From Streptomyces sp. NRRL F-6131 (GTDB lineage Bacteria > Actinomycetota > Actinomycetes > Streptomycetales > Streptomycetaceae), in contig JOHN01000037.1 in NCBI GenBank assembly GCA_000719695.1, forward strand, positions 62,001 through 126,000: a stretch of DNA of 64,000 nt, written 5' to 3'. The notes beneath the pieces were generated by a model. The model worked only from the letters and a program-made list of their open reading frames with translations. It was not told where the DNA came from and ran no database searches. Both the position numbers and the translations under genes were made by a program. Below are positions 35,735 to 45,354 of this stretch, piece by piece (position 1 is the stretch's first letter; each line of letters starts with the position of its first letter).

Positions 35735-36808
35735 TCACAGGTAGGGTCGGTCGAAGGTTCCGGCACCCAGGTCGCCGGGCAGGCAGCTCAGTTGCGCCAC
35801 CGACGCCAGCGCGCCGACCACCGCGTGCGGGGCAGCCAGCGGCGGCCGGACCCCTGCCTCGCGCGCCACCGCAGACGTTTGTGGCTGATGCCGGGCCATC
35901 CAGATGGTCAGGACCGGGCCGAACGCCGCGCCCAGTTCGGCCACCGCCTGCGCGTGCCAACGCCGGTACTCCTCCCACGTCAACGCCCCCGTCAGCCGGT
36001 GCCGCTCGCTGCGCGCCAGGACCCGCGCGACCCGGACCGCCGCCGGATACGCCAGGAACGGTGCCGCCCGCCGTTCCCCGAGCCGGTCCGCGGCTTCGGC
36101 GAACCAGCGCGGCGCCCGTCCGTGCAAGGATCGCACCCGGTGGTCGGCCATCACGGCGAAGGCGTCCGCCACCAGCGCCCGGCCCGCCGCTCCCATCCGC
36201 CGGCCCAGACGCGTCAGCCGGCGATGGGCGTCGAGCACCTGCGGCCACGGCCGCAGATCAATCCACGGCCAGGCAGGGTCACGGGAGTTGTCCGTCCACC
36301 GGGCATGCTCGCCGCACACGTGCCAGGTGTTGGGCACCATCAGCCACGCCGGCTCGGTGACCCCGCGCCGGGCCGCGCACAGCGCGCACGCCCGCACCAG
36401 GTAACCGCCCGTCACGGCCCACGGCCACTTCCACACCGGGTCGTCCCCGGAGCCCGCCAGCAGGTACTCCTCACCCAGACTCGCCAAGGCCCGTTGCAGC
36501 ACGGGCAGGGGCCGGCCGGAGAGCCGAGCCAGACGCTCGGCCGCGGGCCCGTTGAGGTAGAGCTCGGTCAGGTGGGGCGCAACCACCCGACTCCTGCCCT
36601 CGCCCACGATCTCCAGCAGGTAGTCCACGCCCAGGCCGTTGCGCTCCGCGAGCCGGGTTACGTACGAGCCGGTCGACTCGCTCGGCAGGAAGCGCACATG
36701 CAGCGGCAGTTCCCGCAGGTCCGAACAGCGGCCATGCTCTTGCACGTTCACGTTGCTCCCCGGGGCGGACAACCGGCTCGCCACGGTATCGCATGTCGGT
36801 CGTATCAT
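35735..36808 (-). CDS. TniQ-family target-site selector
   Basis: 357 residues from ATG 36808 (GTG 36746 or 36752 are alternatives closer to the conserved part). The TniQ signature is clear: LPLHVRFLPSESTGSYVTRL then AERNGLGVDYLLE, followed by a zinc-binding segment YLVRACALCAARRGVTE with NTWHVCGEHARW (CxxC ... CxxH). The C-terminal region carries helix-turn-helix-like helices. TniQ/TnsD proteins choose the insertion site and recruit TnsC. It lies 148 bases upstream of the tnsA-like gene in the same direction and is divergent from the HA-repeat helicase at 36944. Only one TniQ is visible, so target choice probably rests on this protein. Confidence 0.82.
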   Translation of the reverse strand: MIRPTCDTVASRLSAPGSNVNVQEHGRCSDLRELPLHVRFLPSESTGSYVTRLAERNGLGVDYLLEIVGEGRSRVVAPHLTELYLNGPAAERLARLSGRPLPVLQRALASLGEEYLLAGSGDDPVWKWPWAVTGGYLVRACALCAARRGVTEPAWLMVPNTWHVCGEHARWTDNSRDPAWPWIDLRPWPQVLDAHRRLTRLGRRMGAAGRALVADAFAVMADHRVRSLHGRAPRWFAEAADRLGERRAAPFLAYPAAVRVARVLARSERHRLTGALTWEEYRRWHAQAVAELGAAFGPVLTIWMARHQPQTSAVAREAGVRPPLAAPHAVVGALASVAQLSCLPGDLGAGTFDRPYL

Positions 36809-36820
36809 CGCGGGAACATC

Positions 36821-36873
36821 CGGGCACCTTCCAGGGCCGGTCCGGCCGATCGGAAACCCCGGACAGGTGCCCG
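36821..36873. promoter_or_regulatory. Inverted repeat in the tniQ/helicase divergent promoter region
   Basis: CGGGCACCT at 36821-36829 and AGGTGCCCG at 36865-36873 are exact complements 35 bases apart, placed between the divergent starts of tniQ (36808) and the helicase (36944). A shared operator is plausible; no regulator gene adjoins. Confidence 0.4.
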
Positions 36874-36943
36874 AGGCGGCAGGCAGCCTGCCCGCATTGC
36901 CCACCCCGCACGTCGCAATGGCCGTGAAGGAACCGTCTCCTCA

Positions 36944-39900
36944 GTGTCCAGGAAACCGCGCTCACTGCGTGAACACCAGCAGCAGGCGATCGAGGCCGCG
37001 ACGGCGACGCTGGGACTCCTGCCGAGAGCGACGGTGATCGCAGCGTGCGGCACCGGCAAGACCCTGATTGCGATCCGGGTCGCCGAGCACTTCGCTGGGC
37101 AGGGCAACGTCCTGGTGCTCATGCCTACCCTGGACCTGGTCGCCCAGACCATCCGCCGGTGGCGCGAGGACAGCAGCATCCACCGCATGACCGCGGTGTG
37201 CTCCAGCGGCCGCACCGACTATCCGGACATCACCCGGCATGTCGTCTTCACCACCGACCCCGAAGTTCTCGCCTGCCGGCTTTCCGAGCGCCCCGGGCCT
37301 GCCGTGGTCTTTGCCACCTACGCTTCCCTAGAAGTGCTCGAACTTGCCCACCGTCGGCACTTCCTGCCCGAGTGGGCGATCGTCGTCGCCGACGAAGCGC
37401 ACCACACCAGCGGCGACCGCGGCAAGGACTGGGGAGCGGTCCACGACGACGAGCGCCTGCCCGCTGCCCGGCGCCTCTACATGACCGCCACCCCGCGCCT
37501 GTGGACGGCGAACAGCGGCACACGCAGACGCAAGCGCAAGCCCGGGGCCCCCGTCGAACTCGCGTCCATGAACGACGCCACCATCTACGGGCCCGTGGTC
37601 TACCGCCTCACCCTGGCACAGGCCATCGACCGCAAACTGCTGGCCGACTACCGCATCGTCGTGCCCATCATCCGCGACGAAGACCTGCGCGCGGTCCTCC
37701 ACAACGCCGAAGCAACCCCCGAGTACGACGGACTGCGGCTGGCCGCCCTGCAGGTGGGCCTCCTGCAAGCCGTCGCCGACTACGGACTGCGCCGCGTGGT
37801 CACCTTCCACAGCCGCATCGTGGCCTCCCAGAACTTCGCCGACAGTCTCCCCCTCACCGCCGCCGCCATCAGCGAACAGGACACCCCGCCGCGCATCTGG
37901 TCCAGGGCCGTCCACAGCAACCAGACCCCTCGACAACGCGCCCAGTGCCTGCGTCAGTTCGACACCATGTCCATGCTGGGCAGCACGGCCCGAGGGCCGC
38001 TGGGCTACCAGTTCGCCGTCCTGGCCAACGTCAAGACCCTCGGGGAGGGCGTCGACGTCCCCGACGCCGACGGCGTCCTGTTCGCCGACCCCAAACGCAG
38101 CGCCGTCGACATCGTCCAGTCCCTCGGGCGCGCCCTGCGCCAGCCCCCGGGCTCCGGCAAGATCGCCACGCTGGTCATCCCGGTCTACCTCGCCCCCGGC
38201 CAGTCCACCCGGGAGGTCATGTGGTCCTCGCACTTCTCCGTCCTGTGGGACGTCCTCACCGGACTTCGCGACCACGACGACCGCGTCTTCCACCGCCTCG
38301 CGGGCATCCGTCGCCGCCGCCTCCAGGACCCCGTTCTCCCCGGTCCTGAACGCGCCGACGAGATCGCCCCCGTCCTCGACCTGCGCACCCACCAGATCGA
38401 GAGCGGTGAATGGGCGGACGGCTGGAACGCGGCCGTGCGCTTCGTCGACCGGCACGACCACTTCGACGTGCCCAGCGACTACACCGACTCGTCGGGATTT
38501 CCCCTCGGCTGCTGGGTCGGCCGTCACCGCACCCACTACAAGGCCGGGACACTGCCCATCGAACGGGCGGTCGCGCTGAATGCCCTCGGCATCTCCTGGC
38601 CCCACCCACCGGACAGCTTCGAGCACCACCTGGAACTGGCCGCCACGGCGGCCTCCCGCACCGGAAGCCTCGCCTTCGACCCGACGACCCCCGGCAGCGA
38701 CCCCACGCTCGGCGCCTGGCTCGCCCGCATGCGCCGACGAGCGAGCGCCAGCAGCCTGGAGTCCGAACGGGTCGACGCCCTCAACGCCGTCGACCCGTGG
38801 TGGAACCCCCCATGGAGCTTGCGCTGGCAGCACACCTACACCCATCTACGCCACCGACTCGCGACCACCACCTGGACGATCCCCTACCACCCGCAGGCCG
38901 ACACCGACACCGGCTGGAACAGCTGGCTCGACCGCCAGATCAACCGCCGGGACGACCTCCACCCGGGGCAGCGGCATCTCCTGGACCACCTCGCCCGCAC
39001 CCACCCCGATGCCCACCCCCACACGATCCTCCTGTCCCGCCCCGCCACCGCACTCGCCGCAGCCTTCACCCGCGGACTGCGTGCCGCCCGCCAGTACCAC
39101 CAGCGCGAAGGCCACCTGGATGTGCCCGCCGACCACTGCGAGACCGTCGACTCCGAGCAGGTCCACCTCGGACGATGGATCCGCCAGCGCCAACGCGACG
39201 CAGCCCAACTGACCAGCCGACAGCTCACCGCCCTGCGGGCCCTCGGCATCGACCCGACCCCGCACTTCCTCCAAGTCCCCGCCGACCCCGCCCTCCCGCA
39301 ACCGGCCGGCCCCGCAGAACCGCCTGGCCCTCCGCCGGCCACCCCCCAGATCCCGCAGCCGTTCCCGCACCGCGCCCGAACGGAGCCAGCCGACACCACG
39401 GCAGGCAGCAGCACGGCGCCGCCAGGCACAGACACAGCCCCCCACTACCAGGCCACAGCCCCACCAGCCGCTGCCATCATCGCGAAGGCCGCGCCCAGGC
39501 CGACAGCATTCGAGGAGTCGTGGGCCAGCATGCTCACCAAGGCCGCGACCTTCGCCGCACAGCACGGCCACCTCAACCCCGCCGAAGGCGCCCTCGCGAG
39601 CTGGCTCTCCCGACAGCGCCACCTGCACGCCACCGGCCGACTCGCCACCAGACGCCGAAACGACCTGGACGCCCTCGGGATGATTTGGAACAAGCACGAG
39701 GACGCCTGGGAGCGCGGCTACGCTCACGCGCGCGCGTTCGCCGTGCGCACTGGCCATCTGGCCGTTCCCGCCGACGAGCAGGCCGAGGACTACAACCTCG
39801 GTACATGGGTGCGTCGCCAGCGAAAGGCCGACCTGACCGCGGACCAGGAAGCACGGCTCACCGTACTGGACCCGCTCTGGCGGATGGCGCCGGACTGGCA

Positions 39901-40498
39901 GCGCTCATACCGTCGCCTCGTCGCCTACCTGGCAGCCGGCGGCCGCCTCACCGGTCCCGTGAACCGCACCGGGACACCCGGCGACGAACGCTTCCGGCCG
40001 GGTGCGTGGCTGCGCATGCAGAACCGACACGCCGACACCGGCAACCTCGACGCGCACCAGACCGCGCTCCTGGACGCCCTCGGAGCCTGGCGAACCCACC
40101 CCGTACAGGGCGAGCCCGCGCCGCACCGCAGGGCGCAGGGCAGTGCCGGCTGCGGACGGCCCCCATACGCCCGGCCGACGGCCGCACCACCATCAGTGCC
40201 GCCCCCACGGCCCGGACCCCGAACGGACTGGCCGGCCCATCGGCCGCCGCGGTCCGCCCTCACCCCGATCCACCAGCTGCCGGCGGAATTCCGTTGCTAC
40301 ATCGAAGCTGCGCGAGCCTTCCGGGATCGGGAGGGCCACCTGGACGTCCCATCCGGATTCGTCGAGCGCGTCGAGCACGCCAAGGTCCGCCTAGGCACCT
40401 GGATCGCCCGCCAACGCGACAAGGTTTTCCGCGGACAACTCCCGGCGCTGCTGATCTCAGAACTGGAAGCCCTGGACATGGTGTGGGTGCACAGGTGA
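36944..40498 (+). CDS. DEAD/DEAH helicase with eight helicase-associated repeats
   Basis: 1184 residues from GTG 36944. The SF2 core has AACGTGKTLIAIRVAEHF (Walker A), VVADEAHHTSGDRGKDWG (DEAH), YMTATPRLWT, and VQSLGRALRQPPGSGK (motif VI). From about residue 480 on there are eight copies of the helicase-associated domain (PF03457 type), each about 65 residues: W...Y..A..F..R.GHLDVP......LG.W...QR......L......ALGI.W. Clear examples are RQYHQREGHLDVPADHCETV, AHARAFAVRTGHLAVPADEQ and AARAFRDREGHLDVPSGFVE. Large numbers of these repeats are typical of actinomycete helicases of unknown role. A proline-rich linker splits the array (39280-39480). It is divergent from tniQ, so it is likely transposon cargo. 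Confidence 0.85.
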   Translation: MSRKPRSLREHQQQAIEAATATLGLLPRATVIAACGTGKTLIAIRVAEHFAGQGNVLVLMPTLDLVAQTIRRWREDSSIHRMTAVCSSGRTDYPDITRHVVFTTDPEVLACRLSERPGPAVVFATYASLEVLELAHRRHFLPEWAIVVADEAHHTSGDRGKDWGAVHDDERLPAARRLYMTATPRLWTANSGTRRRKRKPGAPVELASMNDATIYGPVVYRLTLAQAIDRKLLADYRIVVPIIRDEDLRAVLHNAEATPEYDGLRLAALQVGLLQAVADYGLRRVVTFHSRIVASQNFADSLPLTAAAISEQDTPPRIWSRAVHSNQTPRQRAQCLRQFDTMSMLGSTARGPLGYQFAVLANVKTLGEGVDVPDADGVLFADPKRSAVDIVQSLGRALRQPPGSGKIATLVIPVYLAPGQSTREVMWSSHFSVLWDVLTGLRDHDDRVFHRLAGIRRRRLQDPVLPGPERADEIAPVLDLRTHQIESGEWADGWNAAVRFVDRHDHFDVPSDYTDSSGFPLGCWVGRHRTHYKAGTLPIERAVALNALGISWPHPPDSFEHHLELAATAASRTGSLAFDPTTPGSDPTLGAWLARMRRRASASSLESERVDALNAVDPWWNPPWSLRWQHTYTHLRHRLATTTWTIPYHPQADTDTGWNSWLDRQINRRDDLHPGQRHLLDHLARTHPDAHPHTILLSRPATALAAAFTRGLRAARQYHQREGHLDVPADHCETVDSEQVHLGRWIRQRQRDAAQLTSRQLTALRALGIDPTPHFLQVPADPALPQPAGPAEPPGPPPATPQIPQPFPHRARTEPADTTAGSSTAPPGTDTAPHYQATAPPAAAIIAKAAPRPTAFEESWASMLTKAATFAAQHGHLNPAEGALASWLSRQRHLHATGRLATRRRNDLDALGMIWNKHEDAWERGYAHARAFAVRTGHLAVPADEQAEDYNLGTWVRRQRKADLTADQEARLTVLDPLWRMAPDWQRSYRRLVAYLAAGGRLTGPVNRTGTPGDERFRPGAWLRMQNRHADTGNLDAHQTALLDALGAWRTHPVQGEPAPHRRAQGSAGCGRPPYARPTAAPPSVPPPRPGPRTDWPAHRPPRSALTPIHQLPAEFRCYIEAARAFRDREGHLDVPSGFVERVEHAKVRLGTWIARQRDKVFRGQLPALLISELEALDMVWVHR

Positions 40499-40577
40499 GC
40501 CGCAAGGCCAGGGAGGAGGCTTTCCAGAGCGAGAGACTTTGCCGGGTCGGGACCTGCGCCGACGGCATGTAACTGGA

Positions 40578-43295
40578 TCAGGCTTCGACGTTGATTCCGT
40601 AGTCGGTGGCCAGGCCGGCCAGACCGGTGTCGTAGCCCTGCCCTACGGCACGGGCCTTCCATCCTGCTCCGTGCCTGTAGAGCTCCACGGCCACCGTGAC
40701 GGTCTCACCTGCGTCGTGGGGTGGCGGTTGGAAGGAGAGAGTGAGGCCCGAGGGCTGGGTGATTTCTGCCCGCCAAGTGTTGTGATGGTCGAAGACTGCG
40801 GTGGGCTGAGCCTGGAGGTCGATGCTCAGGGCGACAGCTACGGCGCGGACGTCCTCGGGGATCCGGACCAGGTCGGTGGTGATCATGTCGTTGGCGGCGG
40901 TTACCCCGTCCTGGCTCGGGTGGTTGTAGAAGACCAGGTCGTGGTCGGCCCGGACTTTGCCGTTGCCGGCGAGGAGAACCGCTGACACATCGACCGGTGC
41001 GCCGGTGGTCGTGACGCGGACTGTCGTCGGTTCGATCCCCAGGGGTGCATTGCTGCCCTTGGCCATGGTCAGTTGTCCGGGGGCGTGTTCACCGGGCGAC
41101 GCGGCAGGAGGATGACCCGGGGCCGGGTCGGTGCGGGTGAGGGCGGCGATGGCGCGTTGGAGGAGTGGCCAGCCCTCGGCTTCCTCGCCGGGCCAGGGCC
41201 AGGTAAAGCGATGGGTGCCGAACTGTTTGGCTGTGGGGGGTTGTCCGAGAGCTTCCTGCAGTTGGAGGTACCGCAGGCTCTCGGTCGCCAGCCGCTCGAG
41301 GTCCCACTGCCGCCGGGTTCCGTCCGGGTCTGGGTCGGTGGTCCACGTGTCCCTGGCGACGGGCTTGCCGCCGAGCTCCCGGTACACCCGCCGGGCGAAG
41401 TCGTAGCCGTCGCCGGTGAGCAGGCGCGCAGGCCGCTCCTGCCGGGAGGGAGCCGGCTCGCCGATGGCGGTGTACAGCGCCCCGAGGTCGCCTCCGGTCC
41501 AGTGGTTCGCCGCGCCGGCGGCGAACCGGGCGAACTGAAGCAGAGTGGGTGGGCGTCCCTTGGCTGCGACGGATCGATGATGCTGGTGGGCGACCTCCTC
41601 CAGTTCGGAGCGCCAGCGTTGCTGCAGGTACGCGTCGAGGTGCTGCTCGGCCCAGGCTCGTCGGTGTCGGGTGACGATGTCCCGCACCAGTTCGAAGCCC
41701 TTGCGGCGAGAGCCGCGGCTCATGCCGATAGTGACGGTCACCAGCCCGTCCGCGGATTCGATTGGGGTGCTCCGGTTGTCGAAGACCGACTCTGATGGCC
41801 CCAGCCGTGGTTCGGCAGCACGCAGCTCTTCGAAGAGCGAAGAATCGACCGGGCAGCCGGCCGTGCGGAGTGCGGCGAGCTGACGGTCGTAGTAGCTCTC
41901 GGCATCGGACAAGGTGGTGCGCGAGTACGGACCCTCGCACACAAACCACGCGGTCAGCCCGATGCCGTGCCAGAAATCGGCCGCCGGACCGAAGGCTTCC
42001 GCCATCGTCCTGTGAGGTTGAGGGTTGCTCACGATGCTGCCAGCGTGGCGCTGCAGAGTCACCGTCTCCCACAACCGCGCCACCTGCTCGAGAACCTCGG
42101 GAGGCAGGGCTTGCAGGTACAGCTGCGGAGTCAGTCCCCATCCAGTGGAAGACAGCGACATCACTTCCTCGTCGAGCAGGCCCCACAAGGAGGTCATTCC
42201 AGGTGACTGGCGTGCGTGTGCCTCGTCGAAGCCTGCCCACCAGCCGCGCATAGCCGCCACCCGCTCCTCGACAGGAGATGCGGAGCTGTCGGTACCGAGG
42301 AACGCCGCGAGCATCGCCTGGACCTCGTCCTCACCGATGCCCGCCTCAGCAGCCACACCGGCCGCTTGGGAGGACATGCCCACATAGAGGCGCGGCTCCG
42401 GCAGAGCGGTGATGACCTCCTCGTCCGGGTGCGGCGAGACCCGGAGGTAGTCGAGCACAGCCAGCCAGTCGCCCGCGAAGTGAGCAGAGACGACCGGTTG
42501 CAGCGCGCGCGTGAGCACCCGCCGCGCCAGCACAGTGCCCTTCTTCGCCTTCGCGGCGAAGCCCACCATCAACCCCTGCACCCGCTGGACCCGATGACGG
42601 GCCACGACCTGTGCCAGATCGGCGGCAGCGAGGGCATCCAGCAAACCCAGGCGAGCCTGCTGCTGCTCCCTGCGGTCCAGCGCGTTCCAGCCGCCACCGA
42701 AACGGAAGACCTCCAACGCGCCGGCGCCGATGCCCAGCAGTCGGTAGCGCTCCTCGATCGTGGCCCACAACTGCCGCTGCTCCTCGCGGGAACCGGTCGG
42801 CCCCGCCGCCCGCACCCGCACTGGCTCCAACAAGGTCTCGAACAGCGGCACGAGCAAAGCCCACAGCAGCACCGTGTCCCCGCCCTCCACGACGGTGAGG
42901 CGGGCCGTGTCGTCCGCGGCCAACGTCAGCGCGTGAGCTGGCCGCTGGCGCAGCAGATGGGGCAGGTTGACTGCACCCGCCTTCAGCGAGAGCTTCTGCG
43001 GCAAGTACCACGCGCCGCGCCGCTGCTGCTCCTTGACCCCGAATACGTCGGAACACAAGCTGGCCTCTGTACGGGTGAGAGCAGTCACCTCGGCAGTGTC
43101 CGGTGCCTGAGACCTCTGGCCTGGGGTGACAGTGGCCACCGGTCGACCGTCGAGCGCGAGGGCCAGCAGCCGGGCCGCGAGCGCGTCGACCTCGGCGAAG
43201 CGCTGCTGCTGGCCGGCTGCCGCCTCCACGCGGAGCGCTTCATCAGGGCCGGCTTGAGCGGCTGGAAGCCACCACCACGACGACTCACCGACCAC
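40578..43295 (-). CDS. Large protein of unknown function with a C-terminal TerD domain
   Basis: 905 residues. The last ~165 (from LTMAKGSNAPLGIEP) are a TerD/tellurium-resistance domain: VDVSAVLLAGNGKVRADHDL then VFYNHPSQDGVTA, and finally VELYRHGAGWKARAVGQGYD with TGLAGLATDYGINV. TerD domains bind calcium; the acidic loop positions appear as VDVS and RADHD. The preceding ~740 residues are mainly helical (LLDALAAADLAQVVARHRVQ, FELVRDIVTRHRRAWAEQHL), have no motif I know, and end in a region rich in Trp (RFTWPWPGEEAEGWPLLQRA). The gene overlaps the nuclease-helicase stop by 11 bases, third in an operon. Fusion of TerD to a big helical protein beside a nuclease-helicase suggests a stress- or phage-response complex; that is inference. 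Confidence 0.7.
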   Translation of the reverse strand: MVGESSWWWLPAAQAGPDEALRVEAAAGQQQRFAEVDALAARLLALALDGRPVATVTPGQRSQAPDTAEVTALTRTEASLCSDVFGVKEQQRRGAWYLPQKLSLKAGAVNLPHLLRQRPAHALTLAADDTARLTVVEGGDTVLLWALLVPLFETLLEPVRVRAAGPTGSREEQRQLWATIEERYRLLGIGAGALEVFRFGGGWNALDRREQQQARLGLLDALAAADLAQVVARHRVQRVQGLMVGFAAKAKKGTVLARRVLTRALQPVVSAHFAGDWLAVLDYLRVSPHPDEEVITALPEPRLYVGMSSQAAGVAAEAGIGEDEVQAMLAAFLGTDSSASPVEERVAAMRGWWAGFDEAHARQSPGMTSLWGLLDEEVMSLSSTGWGLTPQLYLQALPPEVLEQVARLWETVTLQRHAGSIVSNPQPHRTMAEAFGPAADFWHGIGLTAWFVCEGPYSRTTLSDAESYYDRQLAALRTAGCPVDSSLFEELRAAEPRLGPSESVFDNRSTPIESADGLVTVTIGMSRGSRRKGFELVRDIVTRHRRAWAEQHLDAYLQQRWRSELEEVAHQHHRSVAAKGRPPTLLQFARFAAGAANHWTGGDLGALYTAIGEPAPSRQERPARLLTGDGYDFARRVYRELGGKPVARDTWTTDPDPDGTRRQWDLERLATESLRYLQLQEALGQPPTAKQFGTHRFTWPWPGEEAEGWPLLQRAIAALTRTDPAPGHPPAASPGEHAPGQLTMAKGSNAPLGIEPTTVRVTTTGAPVDVSAVLLAGNGKVRADHDLVFYNHPSQDGVTAANDMITTDLVRIPEDVRAVAVALSIDLQAQPTAVFDHHNTWRAEITQPSGLTLSFQPPPHDAGETVTVAVELYRHGAGWKARAVGQGYDTGLAGLATDYGINVEA

Positions 43296-45354
43296 CGGTC
43301 ATCCTCCGCATGTACTCGACGAACTGCTCGAACGGCACTGGCGAGCCAGTGCTCTGCGCATAGACGGCGTAGCGCTGGGCCATCAACTGCATTTCCCGCT
43401 CCGCCCGCCGGGCCTCCACCCGGTCCAGCTCATGCACGACACGTTGCTCAACCCGTCCTCGCTCGTACAGGACGAACGCATCCAGCCCACCCGGGCGCCC
43501 GCCTTCGTCGCTGTCCGTGGGGCTGCAGTCGTCCCGCCCGTCAGCGTGGAGTTCGGAGACCTCGACCACGGGAGCGTCGAGCAGCAGGGCGGGGTCCATG
43601 TCGTTGTCCTTACACAGGGCCTCCAGGTGCTCCTCCAGACCGAGCTCGGCGTGGCAGACCACGTCCAGGTACTGCCGGTCGGCGGGCACACCAGGATGGC
43701 GCAGCACGCGGACACCTCGTCCGACGAACTGGTAGAACTCACCGAAGCTGCCGTAGGGGCGGATCGGCACGACAACGGTGACGGGCGGAAAGTCGTAGCC
43801 CTGGCCGAGCATCCGCAACTGCACGATCCCCTGAAGGTCCCCGGAATCTGACTCGAAACGCCGCAGGGTGGAGGCGATCGCCGACGGCGGCATGCTGTGG
43901 TGCAGCGTGGCGCAGGCGATCCCGTGCTCCTCGGCGATCCGCGCGACCTGCTCTGCGTGGGCCTGGCCCATGGCGGAGAACAGCACCCGTGGCTTGACGG
44001 GTGCAAGCAGCTTGGCCTGCGCGTCCAGGCAGGACCGCGTCACCGCCATCACATGATGGATCGGGGCTTCGGACTGTGCGGTTATCCGCGCCATCCTCCG
44101 CTCGTCCCCCAGGGCAGCCAGCAGCGCATCACGGCCCACGATCTGTTCCCGCCGCCCGTCGGGCCACGCCGCCTCGTAGACGGTCACCTCCACGTCCGGT
44201 GCGAACCGGTGGACCCGCAGATTCTTCGCCGAACCATCCGCGACGGAGTCCACCAGGCGGTACCGGTAGACGACGTCGGCGTCGATCGGCTTGCCGTCCA
44301 GACGCCTGAAGCAAGCTGACATCAGCAGTGTCCGGGCGCCCTGGAAATGAGCGAACAACCGCTGGTAGGAGGCACTGGCCGCGATGTGCGCCTCGTCGAC
44401 GACGATGAAGTCCACATCGCCCGGCTCCAGCTTGGCCAGCAGATCCGTGTTGTCCTCGCCGGTTCCCAGGGCATGGAAGTTGGTGACCAGGACATCGGCG
44501 GCCAGCAGTCGCTCGCGGCTTACCAGGCTGATCTGCTCGTCGTCCGAGTCCAGGACCAGAGTTGCCGGAGGGGGAGCGCCGGGCAACATCGGACCACCGG
44601 CCAGCCCATACAGGACATTGCCCGGCGCAGCCGCGTCGAGAGCTCTGGCGAACGTGCCGCGGATGACCGAGCCCGGCGTCACCACCAGCACCCGCCGCCT
44701 GCTGAACGACAGCGCGGCCGCAACCCCCAGAGCGGTCTTGCCGGCCCCGACCGCCATCACCGCGGCCGCGTGCCTTCCGCCGGATGCGTAGTAGTTCGCC
44801 AGTGCCGCCAGCGCCTCGTCCTGGCACGCCCGCAACGGCCCGCGGTCCACCCGCGCACGCACACCGTCGAAATAGGACCCGTCTTTGGGCGGAGACGACC
44901 ACCGGGGCGGATCCGCTGCCCGCATCGGATCACCCACCATGTCCGGAACCTCGACACGGGGATCGTCAGTTACAAACGGTGCCAGTAAAGGATCCTGGCG
45001 CAGCATCGCCTGAAGCTGCGCAACACAGCGCGCAGTGTCCGTGCGCACCGCATCGTAGGAGAACCGCAGTACCGTCAACCCGGTGGCGGCCAGGTCGTTC
45101 TGCCGCAAGCGGTCATAGGTGAACGCGGCCCGGTCGCTGTGGAACGTGAAGCCGTCCAGCTCCACGGCCACCTGCAGGACGTCCCCCGCAATCAAATAGT
45201 CCAGCCGGTAGTTGCGCTCATTGACAGTGACGGGGTGCTGGCTGCGCACCCTCGCGACGATGCCCCGTTCCGCAGCCGGAGTGAGAACCCATCGTAGGAA
45301 CGCCTCCTCGAGGAACGAAGTCGCGGGGATCAACTGCTCCAGTCCCGCGCTCAT
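43285..45354 (-). CDS. DUF559/Vsr-like endonuclease fused to an SF2 helicase
   Basis: 689 residues. The N-terminal ~120 form a PD-(D/E)XK endonuclease of the DUF559/Vsr type: NERNYRLDYLIAGDVLQVAV then ELDGFTFHSDRAAFTYDRLR (D52, E65, D67), and LAATGLTVLRFSYDAV. The helicase has MAVGAGKTALGVAAAL (K206), FIVVDEAHIAASASYQRLF, LLMSACFRR in place of SAT, and YQFVGRGVRVLRHPG (motif VI). ATG 45354 overlaps the stop of the upstream small gene (ATGA). Nuclease and helicase in one chain imply DNA translocation with cleavage, as in restriction-type defence enzymes. It forms the centre of a three-gene operon whose third member carries TerD. Confidence 0.8.
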   Translation of the reverse strand: MSAGLEQLIPATSFLEEAFLRWVLTPAAERGIVARVRSQHPVTVNERNYRLDYLIAGDVLQVAVELDGFTFHSDRAAFTYDRLRQNDLAATGLTVLRFSYDAVRTDTARCVAQLQAMLRQDPLLAPFVTDDPRVEVPDMVGDPMRAADPPRWSSPPKDGSYFDGVRARVDRGPLRACQDEALAALANYYASGGRHAAAVMAVGAGKTALGVAAALSFSRRRVLVVTPGSVIRGTFARALDAAAPGNVLYGLAGGPMLPGAPPPATLVLDSDDEQISLVSRERLLAADVLVTNFHALGTGEDNTDLLAKLEPGDVDFIVVDEAHIAASASYQRLFAHFQGARTLLMSACFRRLDGKPIDADVVYRYRLVDSVADGSAKNLRVHRFAPDVEVTVYEAAWPDGRREQIVGRDALLAALGDERRMARITAQSEAPIHHVMAVTRSCLDAQAKLLAPVKPRVLFSAMGQAHAEQVARIAEEHGIACATLHHSMPPSAIASTLRRFESDSGDLQGIVQLRMLGQGYDFPPVTVVVPIRPYGSFGEFYQFVGRGVRVLRHPGVPADRQYLDVVCHAELGLEEHLEALCKDNDMDPALLLDAPVVEVSELHADGRDDCSPTDSDEGGRPGGLDAFVLYERGRVEQRVVHELDRVEARRAEREMQLMAQRYAVYAQSTGSPVPFEQFVEYMRRMTGGR

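Noticed and set aside
35714..36943. Open frame extending the HA-repeat helicase upstream on the plus strand
   Set aside because: This part is antisense to tniQ and has shadow composition.
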